Origin: an uncultured Bacteroides sp.
Lineage (GTDB): Bacteria > Bacteroidota > Bacteroidia > Bacteroidales > Bacteroidaceae
DNA: 64,000 nucleotides
Direction: 5' to 3'
Assembly: GCA_937890825.1 (NCBI GenBank)
Contig: CALADS010000068.1
Coordinates: forward strand, 62,001-126,000
The first letter of the stretch is position 1. Each line of letters begins with the position of its first letter. The notes under the pieces were generated by a model. The model did not search any database. It saw only the letters and a list, made by a program, of their open reading frames with translations, and was not told the origin of the DNA. Shown in pieces: positions 35,443 to 45,976 of this stretch. The position numbers and the translations under genes were made by a program.

Positions 35443-37491
35443 CTAAAATTTCACCCGCAGTTGCAGTTGTAAATCAGTCTTTCTGTTGCTGGCTATCAAA
35501 TCATTACCCGAACCTATTTCCTTCCGGTCCAAATAACGGGTATGCCCCACTTTAAGCAACAGCATCAGATGCTCATTCCAATCACAACGCACATGAACAG
35601 ACCCACGGTATCCCTTGCCATAATACGCTGGCGTATAAAAAGTATTGAGCAGGCCTTTTTCATACGCATATACCCGGCTGTCGTAATCGGTGGTATGAAA
35701 CCACGTACCCTGCAAAGTGACCGATAGCGGCCACCCCGGCACTAGATATCCACAAGCTTGAGACACCTGCCACCCGCGTTCGGGCCTGCATCCTTCCGAA
35801 TGAAAATGTACCCAGTCGGCTGTAGTTTTCAGCAACCAACAACCCGGTTGATAACTCAATCTTCCTCGCCATTTATGCCGATGTGTAGTACGAATATCCT
35901 TTCCCCCCGAACCTGTCATGTCTCTATCTTTCTGCTTATACTGATAATTCACCGTAATCAGCCCGTGAGCAAACGGTGTATACGTGGCCTGCCACCTACC
36001 TTCCCATCCTTGAGAAGGCCTGCTGATGCGGTATTTCCACCAAGGAAATGAAAAGAAATCCAGTGAGCCGAAAAAACGCCACTTAGCCCAAGGAGCTATA
36101 TCAACTGCCACATACCACCCATTTTCGTTTTGAGGCGTACTGCTTTCTCCCCAGCCATGTGCAAAGAAAGCCCAGTAATCATGTGAATAGTAACGATGAA
36201 GTACCATTACCCGATAATCGGATGAAAAGGCAACCTGCAACCTGTTCAGCGCGGCCACTCCTTTTTTCCCTTTAGCCACCTCGCCCGAAGCCATAAGTTT
36301 ACCAAAACAAAAACGATAATCCAATCCTACATTATAGAAACGATTGCCCTGCAGGTTATGACGGGCATACTTGTTTAAACGCGGTTGATAACTATGGTTG
36401 AAAAAATAATAGATACCGGTAGCTCCCACTCTAAAAGCCCCTTTTTCAAACGTCAGATTTCCACCGGTCATCTGCATGGTCAGTGCATGCTTTTTGTCTG
36501 CTTCCGCCTGACTACGGTGTAATCCGGTCTTATAGATAGAGGTAATCTTTCCGTCCTTGATTACTCCATCCAGGGCACGATGAGAATAGAATGCAGAAAG
36601 ATGCAGTTTTTTCCCTATAAGCAAAGTTCCAGCCACCCCCCTGAAATAATTATATTCATCAGTAGAAGCATGCTTTCTAATACTGTAGCTACGATAATCG
36701 GAAGTGGCCAATGAAAACGATTTTCCTGTTCCAAAACCATTTCCCAATACTAACCCCTGACCAAAACTCAACCGATAATTTCCCAACGCCAATGCTTCTA
36801 TAGGCCCCAGATGCTGCATAAACAGATAATAGGAATAAAAATCATATCCTTGAGAATTATTCAGGGCAAACATAGGTTCTCCGGCATCTTTCTCTCCAGA
36901 AAACCCTACCTGCATATACTCTCCATAATGAAAATTATATCGAAGCGAATGATACAGTGAAGGCCCCAGATAGGTTTTCTGATAACCCTTACGGGTGTAG
37001 AAAGGCACATCCAGCCTGGTAAGTACCTGATGTTTACCATAACGAGCCATCGTCTTGATAGAAGGATAGACAGTATTCTCTTCCAAGGGTTTCACACAGA
37101 CAAAGGGCGACAACAGGCGAATGGTCTGTATATCCATCCCCTCTACTGCCTGCAATTCATATACCGTCTGCATTTCCCCGTGAATATACAGGTAAGCTAA
37201 TATGTTCTCTATTTGCCAATCGCTTAAAAAAGGAAACCGTTCTAACTGACGACGGGTGACGCCATTCAGATTGATAGGTTCATGCAGTTGCCTGGATAGC
37301 TCCTCCAATTCGTCTTCCCACGCATTATCTTCTTCCCTATCCATGGCAAGCTCTTCCAGATTATCTTCAAGCAGCAGCAAGCTGGTAGCTTGCTGAGAAT
37401 CACCGGATGATACATCCAATACGTTTTGGGCATTTATCCACAGACTTATCAACAGCATTATTAGACTCAATACAAATTTCGTTATCTTCAT
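35443..37491 (-). CDS. Helix-hairpin-helix protein with predicted outer-membrane barrel
   Basis: A 682-residue exported protein. A signal peptide (1-21) is followed by an acidic stretch (about 45-68), then a ComEA-like helix-hairpin-helix region (about 70-130: INLNGVTRRQLERFPFLSDWQIENILAYL and a second copy). The remaining 540 residues are rich in alternating aromatic/polar strands, end in LQLRVKF with a terminal phenylalanine, and look like an outer-membrane beta-barrel. The HhH-barrel combination is seen in Bacteroidetes proteins of unknown role. It has its own promoter at 37518. Confidence 0.75.
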   Translation of the reverse strand: MKITKFVLSLIMLLISLWINAQNVLDVSSGDSQQATSLLLLEDNLEELAMDREEDNAWEDELEELSRQLHEPINLNGVTRRQLERFPFLSDWQIENILAYLYIHGEMQTVYELQAVEGMDIQTIRLLSPFVCVKPLEENTVYPSIKTMARYGKHQVLTRLDVPFYTRKGYQKTYLGPSLYHSLRYNFHYGEYMQVGFSGEKDAGEPMFALNNSQGYDFYSYYLFMQHLGPIEALALGNYRLSFGQGLVLGNGFGTGKSFSLATSDYRSYSIRKHASTDEYNYFRGVAGTLLIGKKLHLSAFYSHRALDGVIKDGKITSIYKTGLHRSQAEADKKHALTMQMTGGNLTFEKGAFRVGATGIYYFFNHSYQPRLNKYARHNLQGNRFYNVGLDYRFCFGKLMASGEVAKGKKGVAALNRLQVAFSSDYRVMVLHRYYSHDYWAFFAHGWGESSTPQNENGWYVAVDIAPWAKWRFFGSLDFFSFPWWKYRISRPSQGWEGRWQATYTPFAHGLITVNYQYKQKDRDMTGSGGKDIRTTHRHKWRGRLSYQPGCWLLKTTADWVHFHSEGCRPERGWQVSQACGYLVPGWPLSVTLQGTWFHTTDYDSRVYAYEKGLLNTFYTPAYYGKGYRGSVHVRCDWNEHLMLLLKVGHTRYLDRKEIGSGNDLIASNRKTDLQLQLRVKF

Positions 37492-37517
37492 AGGTATCTT
37501 TAAGGTCTTTATACAAA

Positions 37518-37548
37518 CAAAGTTACCTTAATTTAGTTAATACCCCAA
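37518..37548 (-). promoter_or_regulatory. Promoter of the HhH-barrel gene
   Basis: TTG (37546-37548), a 20-bp spacer and TAACTTTG (37518-37525), read on the minus strand. Confidence 0.6.
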
Positions 37549-37601
37549 TAGAAAACAAAATAAATTTATACGAAATCAAGATAATCACTTATTTTTGCAG
37601 C

Positions 37602-38219
37602 ATGAAGATACCGTATAACTTAGTCATACTTACACTATTCCTATGTTGGTTTGGTACACAGTGCCTTGCACAAAATATCAAACAAAACGAAGATATATCC
37701 TCTCAGGTGTATCTCACCCCCATGTGTTTGTATGAGGGTGATACCATTCCTTCCGTAAAACTGCCCACGGTATATATATTCAAACCACTGGTATTTAAGA
37801 ATAAAAGACAATCCAGACATTACAGCCGATTGGTACGAGACGTGAAAAAAGTATTGCCTATAGCCAAGGAAATCAATCGGGCCATCATTGAAACCTATGA
37901 ATATCTGCAGACATTACCCAACGACAATGCCAGAAATAACCACATGAAGGCTGTAGAAAAAGGACTAAAGGAACAATATACCCCCCGCATGAAGAAATTA
38001 ACTTTCCGACAGGGAAAGCTGTTAATTAAATTGGTAGACCGACAGACCAATTCTACCGGTTATGAACTGGTAAAAGCTTTCATGGGACCCTTTAAAGCAG
38101 GATTCTATCAAGCCTTTGCTGCCTTGTTTGGAGCCAGCCTTAAAAAAGAATACGATGCTCAGGGAGAAGATGCCCTGACAGAACGAGTCATCCTATTGGT
38201 AGAAAGCGGACAACTCTAA
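37602..38219 (+). CDS. DUF4294 family exported protein
   Basis: A 205-residue protein with a clear signal peptide (MKIPYNLVILTLFLCWFGTQCLAQ). The mature part is basic and helical, with TVYIFKPLVFKNKRQSRHYSRLVRDVKKVLP and a later MKKLTFRQGKLLIKLVDRQT, which fits the Bacteroidetes family DUF4294. Function unknown to me. A perfect -7 box TATTTTTG ends only 4 bases before the ATG, so the mRNA may have almost no leader. Confidence 0.75.
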   Translation: MKIPYNLVILTLFLCWFGTQCLAQNIKQNEDISSQVYLTPMCLYEGDTIPSVKLPTVYIFKPLVFKNKRQSRHYSRLVRDVKKVLPIAKEINRAIIETYEYLQTLPNDNARNNHMKAVEKGLKEQYTPRMKKLTFRQGKLLIKLVDRQTNSTGYELVKAFMGPFKAGFYQAFAALFGASLKKEYDAQGEDALTERVILLVESGQL

Positions 38220-38229
38220 TCCGGATACA

Positions 38230-39201
38230 TCATTCCGGCTCCACTTCTCCTTTTTCTGGCAACGGCTTCCATCCTTCCCCAAAGGTATCATAAGCATCGG
38301 TTACTATCACAAAAGAGCGAGGATCTGCCTCACGAATCTTTTGCTTTACGCCTGCCACTTCTTTATAACTAACCACGAGAAAAATCATTTCCTTATCCGC
38401 ACCGGTATACAGGCCGCTACTCTTAATACAAGTAGCTGTACGGTCTAGGTCGTGCAAGATGTAATCATGCAGGTCATGCAGCTTATTGTCACTGATTACA
38501 AAAATCAGCTTATCGTTCTTAGCCCCCGTAATCACCCGTGCCAAGACTCTGGAACAAATAAAGATAGCTATCAGAGAATACAGAGAAAGATGCCAGGAAG
38601 CCTGCTGTCCTTCATCCTCTATACCGATACCAAAACCAATTACTATCAGCCCAAAAGCCACTACTACCGTGTCTACCAATAAAATGGCTGTAGAAAACTT
38701 AATATGAAAATACTTCTGAATAATCATGGCTACAATATCGCTGCCTCCCGTAGTAGCCTGATTGCGCACCACGATTCCTTGACCAATACCGATAATGGTA
38801 GCTCCCATCAAAGTAGTCAGCATCAAATGGTCGGTCATATTCATGGTTCCCCCTAACATCTGCGCAGGATCCAAAGCTTCCAAAGCAGCTTGTGAAGGAT
38901 AAACCAACCACGAAATGGCATTCATAATAAAAGGAGTGGATAACGCAGCTGCAATGGTTCTCCCACCTAACTTAGAACCAAGCAACACGACTGAAAGAAT
39001 CAATAACGGTATATCGAACATGTATCCAAAAGTACCTACTTGAATAGTAGGAAACAAACTATGAAGCACGATACTGGCCCCATATACACCTCCCGGCACT
39101 ATTCCATAGGGGTTGATAAATAATACAAATCCAGCTGCCATAATGGTGCAACCTAGAAAAATACCCAACCATGAGGTTACTTGCTTCTTGATGTCCTTCA
39201 T
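38230..39201 (-). CDS. YitT family membrane protein
   Basis: A 323-residue protein with about six helices in the YitT/DUF161 membrane domain (conserved NPYGIVPGGVYGAS near the start and RNQATTGGSDIVAMI in the middle) and a C-terminal cytoplasmic DUF2179 domain (about 225-300). The transported substrate, if any, is unknown. It has a -7 box at 39225. A second YitT paralogue is encoded at 42048-42950; the two share the same layout but are clearly diverged. Confidence 0.85.
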   Translation of the reverse strand: MKDIKKQVTSWLGIFLGCTIMAAGFVLFINPYGIVPGGVYGASIVLHSLFPTIQVGTFGYMFDIPLLILSVVLLGSKLGGRTIAAALSTPFIMNAISWLVYPSQAALEALDPAQMLGGTMNMTDHLMLTTLMGATIIGIGQGIVVRNQATTGGSDIVAMIIQKYFHIKFSTAILLVDTVVVAFGLIVIGFGIGIEDEGQQASWHLSLYSLIAIFICSRVLARVITGAKNDKLIFVISDNKLHDLHDYILHDLDRTATCIKSSGLYTGADKEMIFLVVSYKEVAGVKQKIREADPRSFVIVTDAYDTFGEGWKPLPEKGEVEPE

Positions 39202-39224
39202 AATCCTTTTGTTTATATATCCAA

Positions 39225-39232
39225 CAAATATA
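39225..39232 (-). promoter_or_regulatory. -7 box of the first YitT gene
   Basis: TATATTTG on the minus strand, 24 bp before the ATG at 39201. Confidence 0.5.
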
Positions 39233-39443
39233 CAAAAAGAAAATGGCTCCCTTATACAGAAGTGGCACTTTTTTTAAAAAGGAATCCTCTTAACTGGTTA
39301 TCAACCGTTTTTCCACCCATTAATATATGGTTAATAACAATGTGAATAATCAGTTACTTAAATTTATAAATCACTGATATAAAGACACATACATTGGTTA
39401 ACAACTCATACATCAATGGTGTATAAAGTTGTAAGAAACAGAT

Positions 39444-39983
39444 TTATACACCAGTCAATTTCTTGAATAAATCCCAGATTACAATACCGGCAGTAACCGA
39501 TACATTTAAGGAATGCTTAGTACCATATTGAGGAATTTCAATACACCCATCCGAGTGATCAATAACTTCTTGTTGAACTCCCTTTACTTCGTTTCCCATC
39601 ACCACAGCATATTTCTTTTGGCGATCTAACTCTATGTTATTCAACATAATACTTCCCTCAGCCTGTTCTACAGCATACACCACATATCCTTCACGTTTTA
39701 AGTTATCAACAGCTTCTACCGTGTTATTCACATATTTCCAGTTCACTGTGAATTCTGCCCCTAAGGCAGTCTTGTGCATTTCCGGATGGGGCGGGGTAGC
39801 AGTAATCCCACACAAATAGATTGATTCTATACGAAAAGCATCTGAGGTACGAAATACAGACCCAATGTTGTGCAAACTACGAATATTATCTAATACAATG
39901 ATTAAAGGCAATTTATCAGCCTCTTTAAACTCCTCTACACTGATGCGGTTCAGTTCTGTAATCTTTAGTTTTCTATGTTCCAT
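39444..39983 (-). CDS. SpoU/TrmH-family RNA 2'-O-methyltransferase
   Basis: A 179-residue SPOUT methyltransferase with the three knot motifs: NIRSLHNIGSVFRTSDAF (about 33-50), VMGNEVKGV (about 128-136) and SLNVSVTAGIVIWDL (about 158-172). Lacking an extra N-terminal substrate domain, it is a short member and could act on tRNA or rRNA ribose. It is preceded by a TATCTTTG box and flanked on both sides by AT-rich gaps. Confidence 0.88.
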   Translation of the reverse strand: MEHRKLKITELNRISVEEFKEADKLPLIIVLDNIRSLHNIGSVFRTSDAFRIESIYLCGITATPPHPEMHKTALGAEFTVNWKYVNNTVEAVDNLKREGYVVYAVEQAEGSIMLNNIELDRQKKYAVVMGNEVKGVQQEVIDHSDGCIEIPQYGTKHSLNVSVTAGIVIWDLFKKLTGV

Positions 39984-40019
39984 ATACCTTACTATAATAT
40001 CGAAATGCTATTCCGTGTG

Positions 40020-40027
40020 CAAAGATA
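40020..40027 (-). promoter_or_regulatory. -7 box of the SpoU methyltransferase gene
   Basis: TATCTTTG on the minus strand, 37 bp before the ATG at 39983. Confidence 0.55.
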
Positions 40028-40234
40028 CTTTTTTCCGTTCACATCCTGGTTAATAACGGTTGAAAAGCAGTCAATAGATAAGGGAAAGATTTTAAAATAA
40101 AGTACTTGCATAAATCAAAAGAAACTGCATAACATAGATGTAATGAACATTACAAATAAGTTAAACAGATTTTTCAAGAAGAGTATCAACAGATTTTTCA
40201 GCCTTGATAACATGATATATCACCGGAAAGTTAT

Positions 40235-40242
40235 TAACTTTG
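40235..40242 (+). promoter_or_regulatory. Possible -7 box for nadA
   Basis: TAACTTTG is the best plus-strand match in the gap, but it would leave a leader of about 220 bases and has no -33 match at the right distance. Confidence 0.3.
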
Positions 40243-40470
40243 CAATTTATCAACCAGGTGTTGATGAATGGGAAAAAGGTTTAGATAGAAAGCTTATTAT
40301 CAGGTAATAGAGAACTAAAGCAAGGCGTTAATAAAGTATGCACAGCTTTTTCTCTAAAACTAATAACTTTAAAAGCAAAAAAATAAAGATTAATTTCTCC
40401 ACCTTATCAACAGCCTATTATCACTATCAATAGATTTTTTTTCTTAGAAGAAGAATTAAACAATATAATT

Positions 40471-41409
40471 ATGGATAATCTGATAGAAGCAATCAAACAG
40501 CTGAAGAAAGAGAAAAATGCAGTTATTCTGGGGCATTACTACCAGAAAGGTGAAATTCAAGATATCGCCGATTACGTAGGCGATAGTCTGGCTTTGGCTC
40601 AATGGGCTGCCAAAACGGAAGCCGATATCATTGTGATGTGTGGAGTACACTTTATGGGCGAAACAGCGAAAGTGTTGTGTCCGGATAAGAAGGTACTGGT
40701 ACCTGATATGGCTGCCGGTTGTTCATTAGCCGACAGTTGTCCTGCAGACGAGTTTGCACAATTTGTCAAAGAACATCCCGAATATACCGTTATCTCTTAT
40801 GTGAATACTACCGCGGCAGTGAAGGCTGTGACAGATGTGGTGGTTACCTCTACCAATGCCCGTCAGATAGTGGAAAGTTTTCCCAAAGATGAAAAAATTA
40901 TTTTTGGTCCCGATAGAAATCTTGGAAATTATATCAACTCAGTCACCGGTCGGAATATGTTATTATGGAACGGAGCTTGCCATGTACATGAGCAATTCTC
41001 GGTGGAAAAGATAGTTGAAATAAAACGTGAACATCCCGATGCTGTAATTCTGGCTCATCCAGAATGCAAGGGCGCCGTATTGAAGTTGGCCGATGTAGTA
41101 GGGTCTACTGCTGCTTTGCTGAAATATGCAGTGGCCCATCCAGAGAAGAAATACATTGTGGCTACAGAGTCGGGTATATTGCATGAGATGCAGAAACAAT
41201 GTCCGGATACCCTGTTTATACCGGCACCTCCCGAAGATGGTACTTGTGCCTGCAATGAATGTAATTATATGCGGTTGAACACTTTACAGAAGTTATATGA
41301 TTGTCTAAAGAGCGAGTCTCCTGAAATTATAGTAGAGCCGGAAGTGGCCGAAAAGGCTGTCAAGCCCATTAAGCGGATGTTAGAGATTTCTGCCAAACTG
41401 GGGTTGTAA
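40471..41409 (+). CDS. nadA: Quinolinate synthase
   Basis: NadA condenses iminoaspartate with dihydroxyacetone phosphate to quinolinate, using a [4Fe-4S] cluster held by three cysteines. The 312 residues show HYYQKGEIQDIADYVGDSL at the start, the cluster cysteines in VMCGVHFMGETAK, NGACHVHEQF and GTCACNECNYMRLNTL, and HPEC in between. It works with NadB, encoded at 25670. Terminated by a hairpin shared with the convergent rdgB gene. Confidence 0.96.
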   Translation: MDNLIEAIKQLKKEKNAVILGHYYQKGEIQDIADYVGDSLALAQWAAKTEADIIVMCGVHFMGETAKVLCPDKKVLVPDMAAGCSLADSCPADEFAQFVKEHPEYTVISYVNTTAAVKAVTDVVVTSTNARQIVESFPKDEKIIFGPDRNLGNYINSVTGRNMLLWNGACHVHEQFSVEKIVEIKREHPDAVILAHPECKGAVLKLADVVGSTAALLKYAVAHPEKKYIVATESGILHEMQKQCPDTLFIPAPPEDGTCACNECNYMRLNTLQKLYDCLKSESPEIIVEPEVAEKAVKPIKRMLEISAKLGL

Positions 41410-41423
41410 CAAGATATAAATTT

Positions 41424-41468
41424 AAAAAGTGTGCCTCTCATCCGTAGTAGGAGAGAGGCACACTTTTT
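41424..41468. terminator. Bidirectional terminator between nadA and rdgB
   Basis: A perfect 16-bp stem (41424-41439 with 41453-41468) with A-run on one side and T-run on the other, so it can stop transcription from both sides. Its right arm overlaps the rdgB stop codon. Confidence 0.9.
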
Positions 41469-42051
41469 ATTTTCTTCCTAAGAATTTGCAGAGCTTTTGT
41501 GTAGCAATGGCTCGGTGACTGATTTTATTTTTTTCAGCATTGCCCATTTCCGCAAACGTCTGTGTATATCCTTTGGGTACAAAGATAGGATCGTAGCCAA
41601 ATCCGGAAGTTCCTTTTCTTACCGATACGATTTCTCCATTGACGATTCCCTCAAACAGGTGTTCCTTTCCATCGATAATCAGTGCGAATACGGTTCTGAA
41701 CCGGGCATTACGATTATTCACCCCTTTCAATTCTTCCAGCAGTTTTCGCATATTGTTTTCTGAGTTATGATTATTTCCCGCATATCTTGCAGAGTATACT
41801 CCCGGTGCTCCATGGAGTGCCTCCACTTCCAGGCCGGTATCATCAGCAAAACAATCTGTATGATAACGTTCGTAGATATAGCGTGCCTTCAGCAGTGCAT
41901 TTCCCTCTAGTGTATCAGCTGTTTCCGGGATTTCATCATGGCATTCTATATCTTTTAGACTCAACAATTCTATTTTGTTACCAAGTATACTCATCACTTC
42001 TTCCAGTTTATGTGCATTATTGGTAGCAAATACAAATTTCTTTTTCATCAT
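41467..42051 (-). CDS. rdgB: Non-canonical purine NTP pyrophosphatase (RdgB/HAM1)
   Basis: Hydrolyses ITP, dITP and XTP to monophosphates, keeping deaminated purines out of nucleic acids. The 194 residues contain the family motifs [11 protein letters not shown] (about 7-17), [23 protein letters not shown] (about 69-91), [10 protein letters not shown] (about 150-159) and the C-terminal SHRAIA. Its ATG overlaps the stop of the upstream YitT gene (ATGA), so it is coupled to that gene and to leuS beyond it. Confidence 0.94.
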   Translation of the reverse strand: MMKKKFVFATNNAHKLEEVMSILGNKIELLSLKDIECHDEIPETADTLEGNALLKARYIYERYHTDCFADDTGLEVEALHGAPGVYSARYAGNNHNSENNMRKLLEELKGVNNRNARFRTVFALIIDGKEHLFEGIVNGEIVSVRKGTSGFGYDPIFVPKGYTQTFAEMGNAEKNKISHRAIATQKLCKFLGRK

Positions 42052-42950
42052 TTACCTTTCAATTTATCAAATCCTTCTCCATATACACCGATGACAGAAC
42101 TTTGTGAAATAAAGGCATTGGGATCTATGTCTTTCACCAGGCGGAAAATTTCTACCGACTGCCGTTTATAGGCCAATACCACCAGCACCTTCACGTTTCC
42201 TTTGCTGTACCATCCGGTACCGTCGAGTACAGTGACTCCCCGGTGTGTATCTTTTATAATGCGATCGGCTATCTTATCATATTCTTTAGAGAAGATGAAG
42301 AACTGTACCGACTGGCGAGCACTGTTTACGATGTAGTCTAATACAAAACCGATGACGAATAGGGTGACAAAACCGAATATCACACGTCGCCAATCCTGGA
42401 AGATGAAGTAGCAGGAAGTAATGATAATTACGTCACAAGCCATAATCATTCTGCCCAGTGTCACATCCTTGTATTTATGTACGATGGCCGCTATGATATC
42501 CGTACCGCCCGTGCTTCCGTTACAGTTGAACACCATACCCAAGCCTACACCGCACATGGCCGCACCTATCAAGCAGGCCATAAAGTCCTGTCCTTCACCT
42601 AATACCAGCGGTGGAATGCCATCTTCACCGTTTACTATCAGCTGGAACAGCCAAAGCAAAAAGGTAAGCATAAAGATAGCATACGTAGTCTTGATACTGA
42701 ATTTCGGCCCTAGAATTTTGATGGCAAAAGTCATCAGTACGGCATTGATCAAGAAGTACGACCATTGGATGGGGAATCCGGTGGCGTAATAGATGATGGC
42801 TCCGATACCGGTGGTTCCTCCCGTGGTAATCTGATAAGGAATCAGAAAGGCTGCCCAACCCATGGAGTAGCTGATTAGCCCGATTGTGATGAGGATATAA
42901 TCCTTAAATTCCCTCATCACAGCTGCCTTAGATGGTTTGTTTACTTGCAT
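42048..42950 (-). CDS. YitT family membrane protein (second copy)
   Basis: A 300-residue paralogue of the protein at 38230: six predicted helices with [19 protein letters not shown] and [19 protein letters not shown] as the conserved loops, and a C-terminal DUF2179 domain (about 210-290). It sits 9 bp after leuS and overlaps rdgB, so it belongs to the leuS-yitT-rdgB transcript. Function not established. Confidence 0.85.
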   Translation of the reverse strand: MQVNKPSKAAVMREFKDYILITIGLISYSMGWAAFLIPYQITTGGTTGIGAIIYYATGFPIQWSYFLINAVLMTFAIKILGPKFSIKTTYAIFMLTFLLWLFQLIVNGEDGIPPLVLGEGQDFMACLIGAAMCGVGLGMVFNCNGSTGGTDIIAAIVHKYKDVTLGRMIMACDVIIITSCYFIFQDWRRVIFGFVTLFVIGFVLDYIVNSARQSVQFFIFSKEYDKIADRIIKDTHRGVTVLDGTGWYSKGNVKVLVVLAYKRQSVEIFRLVKDIDPNAFISQSSVIGVYGEGFDKLKGK

Positions 42951-42959
42951 ATATTTTTA

Positions 42960-45797
42960 TTACTTGATAACGATGTTGACAATCTTCTTCGGCACTACAA
43001 TGACTTTCACTACGCTTTTACCTTCCATCCATTTGGCAGAACGTTCGTCGGCCAGTACGGTGGTCTGAATGGTGTCGGCCGAAGCATCTGCCGGGAACTC
43101 CATGTTGAAACGTGCCTTTCCGTTGAAAGAGATAGTGTAGTTCACACTGCTTTCCACCAGATATTCCTCGTTGAATGCAGGCCAGTGGGCATCGCATACC
43201 GAACCCTTGTTGCCCAGCATTTCCCACAATTCCTCGCACACATGCGGCGCAAAAGGAGCCAAGATTACGATAAACTGATTCAGAATCTCCTTCTTGCTGC
43301 ATTTCAGGGCGGCCAATTCGTTTACACAAATCATGAATGCACTGATGCTGGTATTGTAAGAGAACTGTTCTATGTCGCCAGTCACTTTCTTAATCAATTT
43401 GTGCAAGGCTTTCAGTTCGTCCTTAGTAGCAGGTTCGTCTGTCACCAAGTAATTGTCATTGCGATCGTAGAATAGGTTCCAGAATTTGCGGATAAAGCGA
43501 TGAACTCCGTCGATACCATTGGTATCCCAAGGTTTGGATTGTTCTACCGGGCCCAGGAACATTTCATACATACGCAGGGTATCTGCACCGTATTTTTCCA
43601 CAATCATATCCGGATTCACTACGTTGAACATCGATTTGCTCATCTTTTCCACTGCCCATCCACAGATGTATTTTCCGTCTTCCAGGATAAATTCAGCGTT
43701 GTGGTATTCCGGACGCCAAGCTTTGAAAGCTTCCACATCCAATACATCGTTGGACACGATGTTCACATCCACATGGAGTGGGGTAGTATCGTATTGGTTC
43801 TTCAGGTTCAGTGATACGAAAGTATTGGTATCCTTGATGCGGTATACAAAGTTGCTGCGTCCTTGAATCATACCTTGGTTTACCAACTTTTGGAACGGTT
43901 CTTCAGCGATGGATACCCCCATGTCGTGCAGGAACTTATTCCAGAAGCGAGAGTAGATCAAGTGTCCGGTAGCATGTTCCGTACCGCCCACATAGAGGTC
44001 TACATTTTTCCAGTACGCATCTACCTTTTCGTCTACCAATGCCTGATGGTTGCGCGGATCCATGTAGCGCAGGTAATAGGCGCTAGAGCCAGCAAAGCCC
44101 GGCATGGTGTTCAGTTCCAGCGGGAAGATGGTTTGTTGGTCGATTTTCTCGTTTTCCACGATGCAGTTATTCACCGTATCCCATGCCCATTTCTTGGCAT
44201 GTCCCAACGGCGGTTCTCCGGTTTCTGTAGGCAAGAATTTCTCTACTTCGGGCAATTCCAGCGGCAAGCAGTTTTCCGGAATCATATACGGCATGCCCTC
44301 TTTATAATATACCGGGAAAGGTTCTCCCCAATAGCGTTGGCGAGAGAAGATAGCGTCTCGTAAGCGATAGTTTACCTTTACGCGTCCTAAAGCATGCTCT
44401 TTCACATATTTTTTGGTAGCGGCGATGGCTTCCTGAATGGTCAGCCCGTTCAGCACCAGGTCACAGTAGGGAGTTACCCCTTCCTTGGGAGAGTTGCATA
44501 CAATGCCTTCCTTGGCATCGAAACTTTCTTCGCTTACGTCGCATCCTTCTACCAGCGGACGGATTTCCAGTCCGAAGTGTTTGGCAAAGGCATAGTCACG
44601 GCTGTCGTGTGCCGGTACGGCCATGATGGCTCCCGTGCCATATCCTGCCAATACATAGTCGCTGATCCATACGGGTACCGCCTCGCCGGTTACGGGATTC
44701 ACGGCATAGCTGCCCGAGAATACACCCGTTACGCTGCGATCGGCTATGCGTTCACGTTCTGTACGCTTCTTGGTGCGTTCTAAGTAGGCTTCTACTTCAG
44801 CTTTCTGAGTTTCTGTAGTCAACTGAGCTACCAGTTCACTTTCGGGCGCCAGTACCATGAAGGTTACCCCAAACATAGTATCTGCACGGGTGGTAAAGAT
44901 GGTAAATTCCAGGTCACTGTCTTTCACCTTGAATTGTACTTCAGCTCCTTCACTGCGTCCTATCCAGTTCTTTTGAGTTTCTTTTAGAGAGTCGGTCCAG
45001 TCGATACGGTCTAATCCGTCTAGCAATCGTTGTGCATAGGCAGAAACGCGCAAGCACCACTGGCGCATCTTTTTCTGCACCACCGGATATCCTCCACGCT
45101 CCGATACCCCGTCTACTACCTCATCGTTGGCCAATACAGTACCCAGCTGCGGACACCAGTTTACCATGGTTTCTCCCAGGTAAGCTATGCGGTAGTTCAT
45201 CAGGATTTCCTGCTGTTCTTTTTCGCTTTTTGCTTTCCATTCTTCTGCCGTGAAGTGGTATTCTTCGCTGCAGGCCACATCCAGTCCTTCAGTGCCTTGT
45301 TGGTCGAAGTGTTCTATCAGCAAGTTGATGGGTTTGGCTTGTGCACAGCTGTTACAGTAGAAGCTGTTGAACATTTTTTGGAATGCCCATTGTGTCCATT
45401 GGTAATATTCCGGGTCGCAGGTACGTATTTCGCGGTTCCAGTCGAACGAGAACCCAATTTTGTCCAGCTGTTCGCGGTAGCGGTTGATATTATTGACGGT
45501 TGTAATTGCAGGGTGTTGTCCAGTTTGTATGGCATACTGTTCGGCTGGCAGTCCGTAGGCATCGTATCCCATCGGATTCAGTACATTGAAACCTTGCAGT
45601 CGTTTGTATCGTGCGTAGATGTCCGAAGCGATATATCCCAGTGGATGCCCTACATGCAGTCCGGCTCCGCTCGGGTAAGGGAACATGTTGAGCACATAGA
45701 ATTTTTCTTTCGTTTCGTCTTCCGTCACTTGGTAGGTTTTGTTGTCAGCCCACCGTTTCTGCCATTTCTTTTCAATCTCCCTGAAATTATATTCCAT
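42960..45797 (-). CDS. leuS: Leucyl-tRNA synthetase
   Basis: Charges tRNA-Leu. A class I synthetase of 945 residues, somewhat longer than the E. coli enzyme. The HIGH-type motif is HVGH in [14 protein letters not shown] (about 42-55), the CP1 editing domain occupies the middle (with [12 protein letters not shown] near 303-314), and KMSKS lies in [14 protein letters not shown] (about 709-722), followed by the anticodon-binding helical domain. It is first in a three-gene transcript with yitT and rdgB, with a TACATTTG box upstream. Confidence 0.97.
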   Translation of the reverse strand: MEYNFREIEKKWQKRWADNKTYQVTEDETKEKFYVLNMFPYPSGAGLHVGHPLGYIASDIYARYKRLQGFNVLNPMGYDAYGLPAEQYAIQTGQHPAITTVNNINRYREQLDKIGFSFDWNREIRTCDPEYYQWTQWAFQKMFNSFYCNSCAQAKPINLLIEHFDQQGTEGLDVACSEEYHFTAEEWKAKSEKEQQEILMNYRIAYLGETMVNWCPQLGTVLANDEVVDGVSERGGYPVVQKKMRQWCLRVSAYAQRLLDGLDRIDWTDSLKETQKNWIGRSEGAEVQFKVKDSDLEFTIFTTRADTMFGVTFMVLAPESELVAQLTTETQKAEVEAYLERTKKRTERERIADRSVTGVFSGSYAVNPVTGEAVPVWISDYVLAGYGTGAIMAVPAHDSRDYAFAKHFGLEIRPLVEGCDVSEESFDAKEGIVCNSPKEGVTPYCDLVLNGLTIQEAIAATKKYVKEHALGRVKVNYRLRDAIFSRQRYWGEPFPVYYKEGMPYMIPENCLPLELPEVEKFLPTETGEPPLGHAKKWAWDTVNNCIVENEKIDQQTIFPLELNTMPGFAGSSAYYLRYMDPRNHQALVDEKVDAYWKNVDLYVGGTEHATGHLIYSRFWNKFLHDMGVSIAEEPFQKLVNQGMIQGRSNFVYRIKDTNTFVSLNLKNQYDTTPLHVDVNIVSNDVLDVEAFKAWRPEYHNAEFILEDGKYICGWAVEKMSKSMFNVVNPDMIVEKYGADTLRMYEMFLGPVEQSKPWDTNGIDGVHRFIRKFWNLFYDRNDNYLVTDEPATKDELKALHKLIKKVTGDIEQFSYNTSISAFMICVNELAALKCSKKEILNQFIVILAPFAPHVCEELWEMLGNKGSVCDAHWPAFNEEYLVESSVNYTISFNGKARFNMEFPADASADTIQTTVLADERSAKWMEGKSVVKVIVVPKKIVNIVIK

Positions 45798-45877
45798 ACT
45801 GTTTGTTATTAGTATATTGTTGAAAACATTGTTTATTCTGTGGTTAAATCCGGTTAGTAGCCGGTTGATAACGCATG

Positions 45878-45885
45878 CAAATGTA
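45878..45885 (-). promoter_or_regulatory. -7 box of leuS
   Basis: TACATTTG on the minus strand, about 80 bp ahead of the ATG. No convincing -33 element. Confidence 0.45.
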
Positions 45886-45939
45886 CGGGTTTATTTTTAG
45901 ATATATAGCGAAAAGGATTAAAAAAACTGCGCTAAAAGC

Positions 45940-45970
45940 TTGATAATTGCTATTTTGTTCTTTATATTTG
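45940..45970 (+). promoter_or_regulatory. Promoter of an orphan plus-strand transcript
   Basis: TTG (45940-45942), a 20-bp spacer and TATATTTG (45963-45970). No coding region follows before the terminator at 46071-46101. Confidence 0.5.
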
Positions 45971-45976
45971 TCAAGT

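Larger units (their letters stand above)
39984..40470. other. AT-rich non-coding region, candidate replication origin
   Basis: A 487-bp gap between divergent genes. It holds TTATCAACA (40404-40412), TTATCAACC (40247-40255), GTATCAACA (40183-40191) and a direct repeat AACAGATTTTTCA (40164-40176 and 40188-40200), with very AT-rich ends. Another TTATCAACC lies at 39298. These resemble DnaA boxes (TTATNCACA-like) but are not exact. Sampled plus-strand composition is C-rich to the left (also in plus-strand genes) and G-rich in plus-strand genes to the right, as expected around an origin. No origin-linked gene such as dnaA is present, so the call is tentative. Confidence 0.35.
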
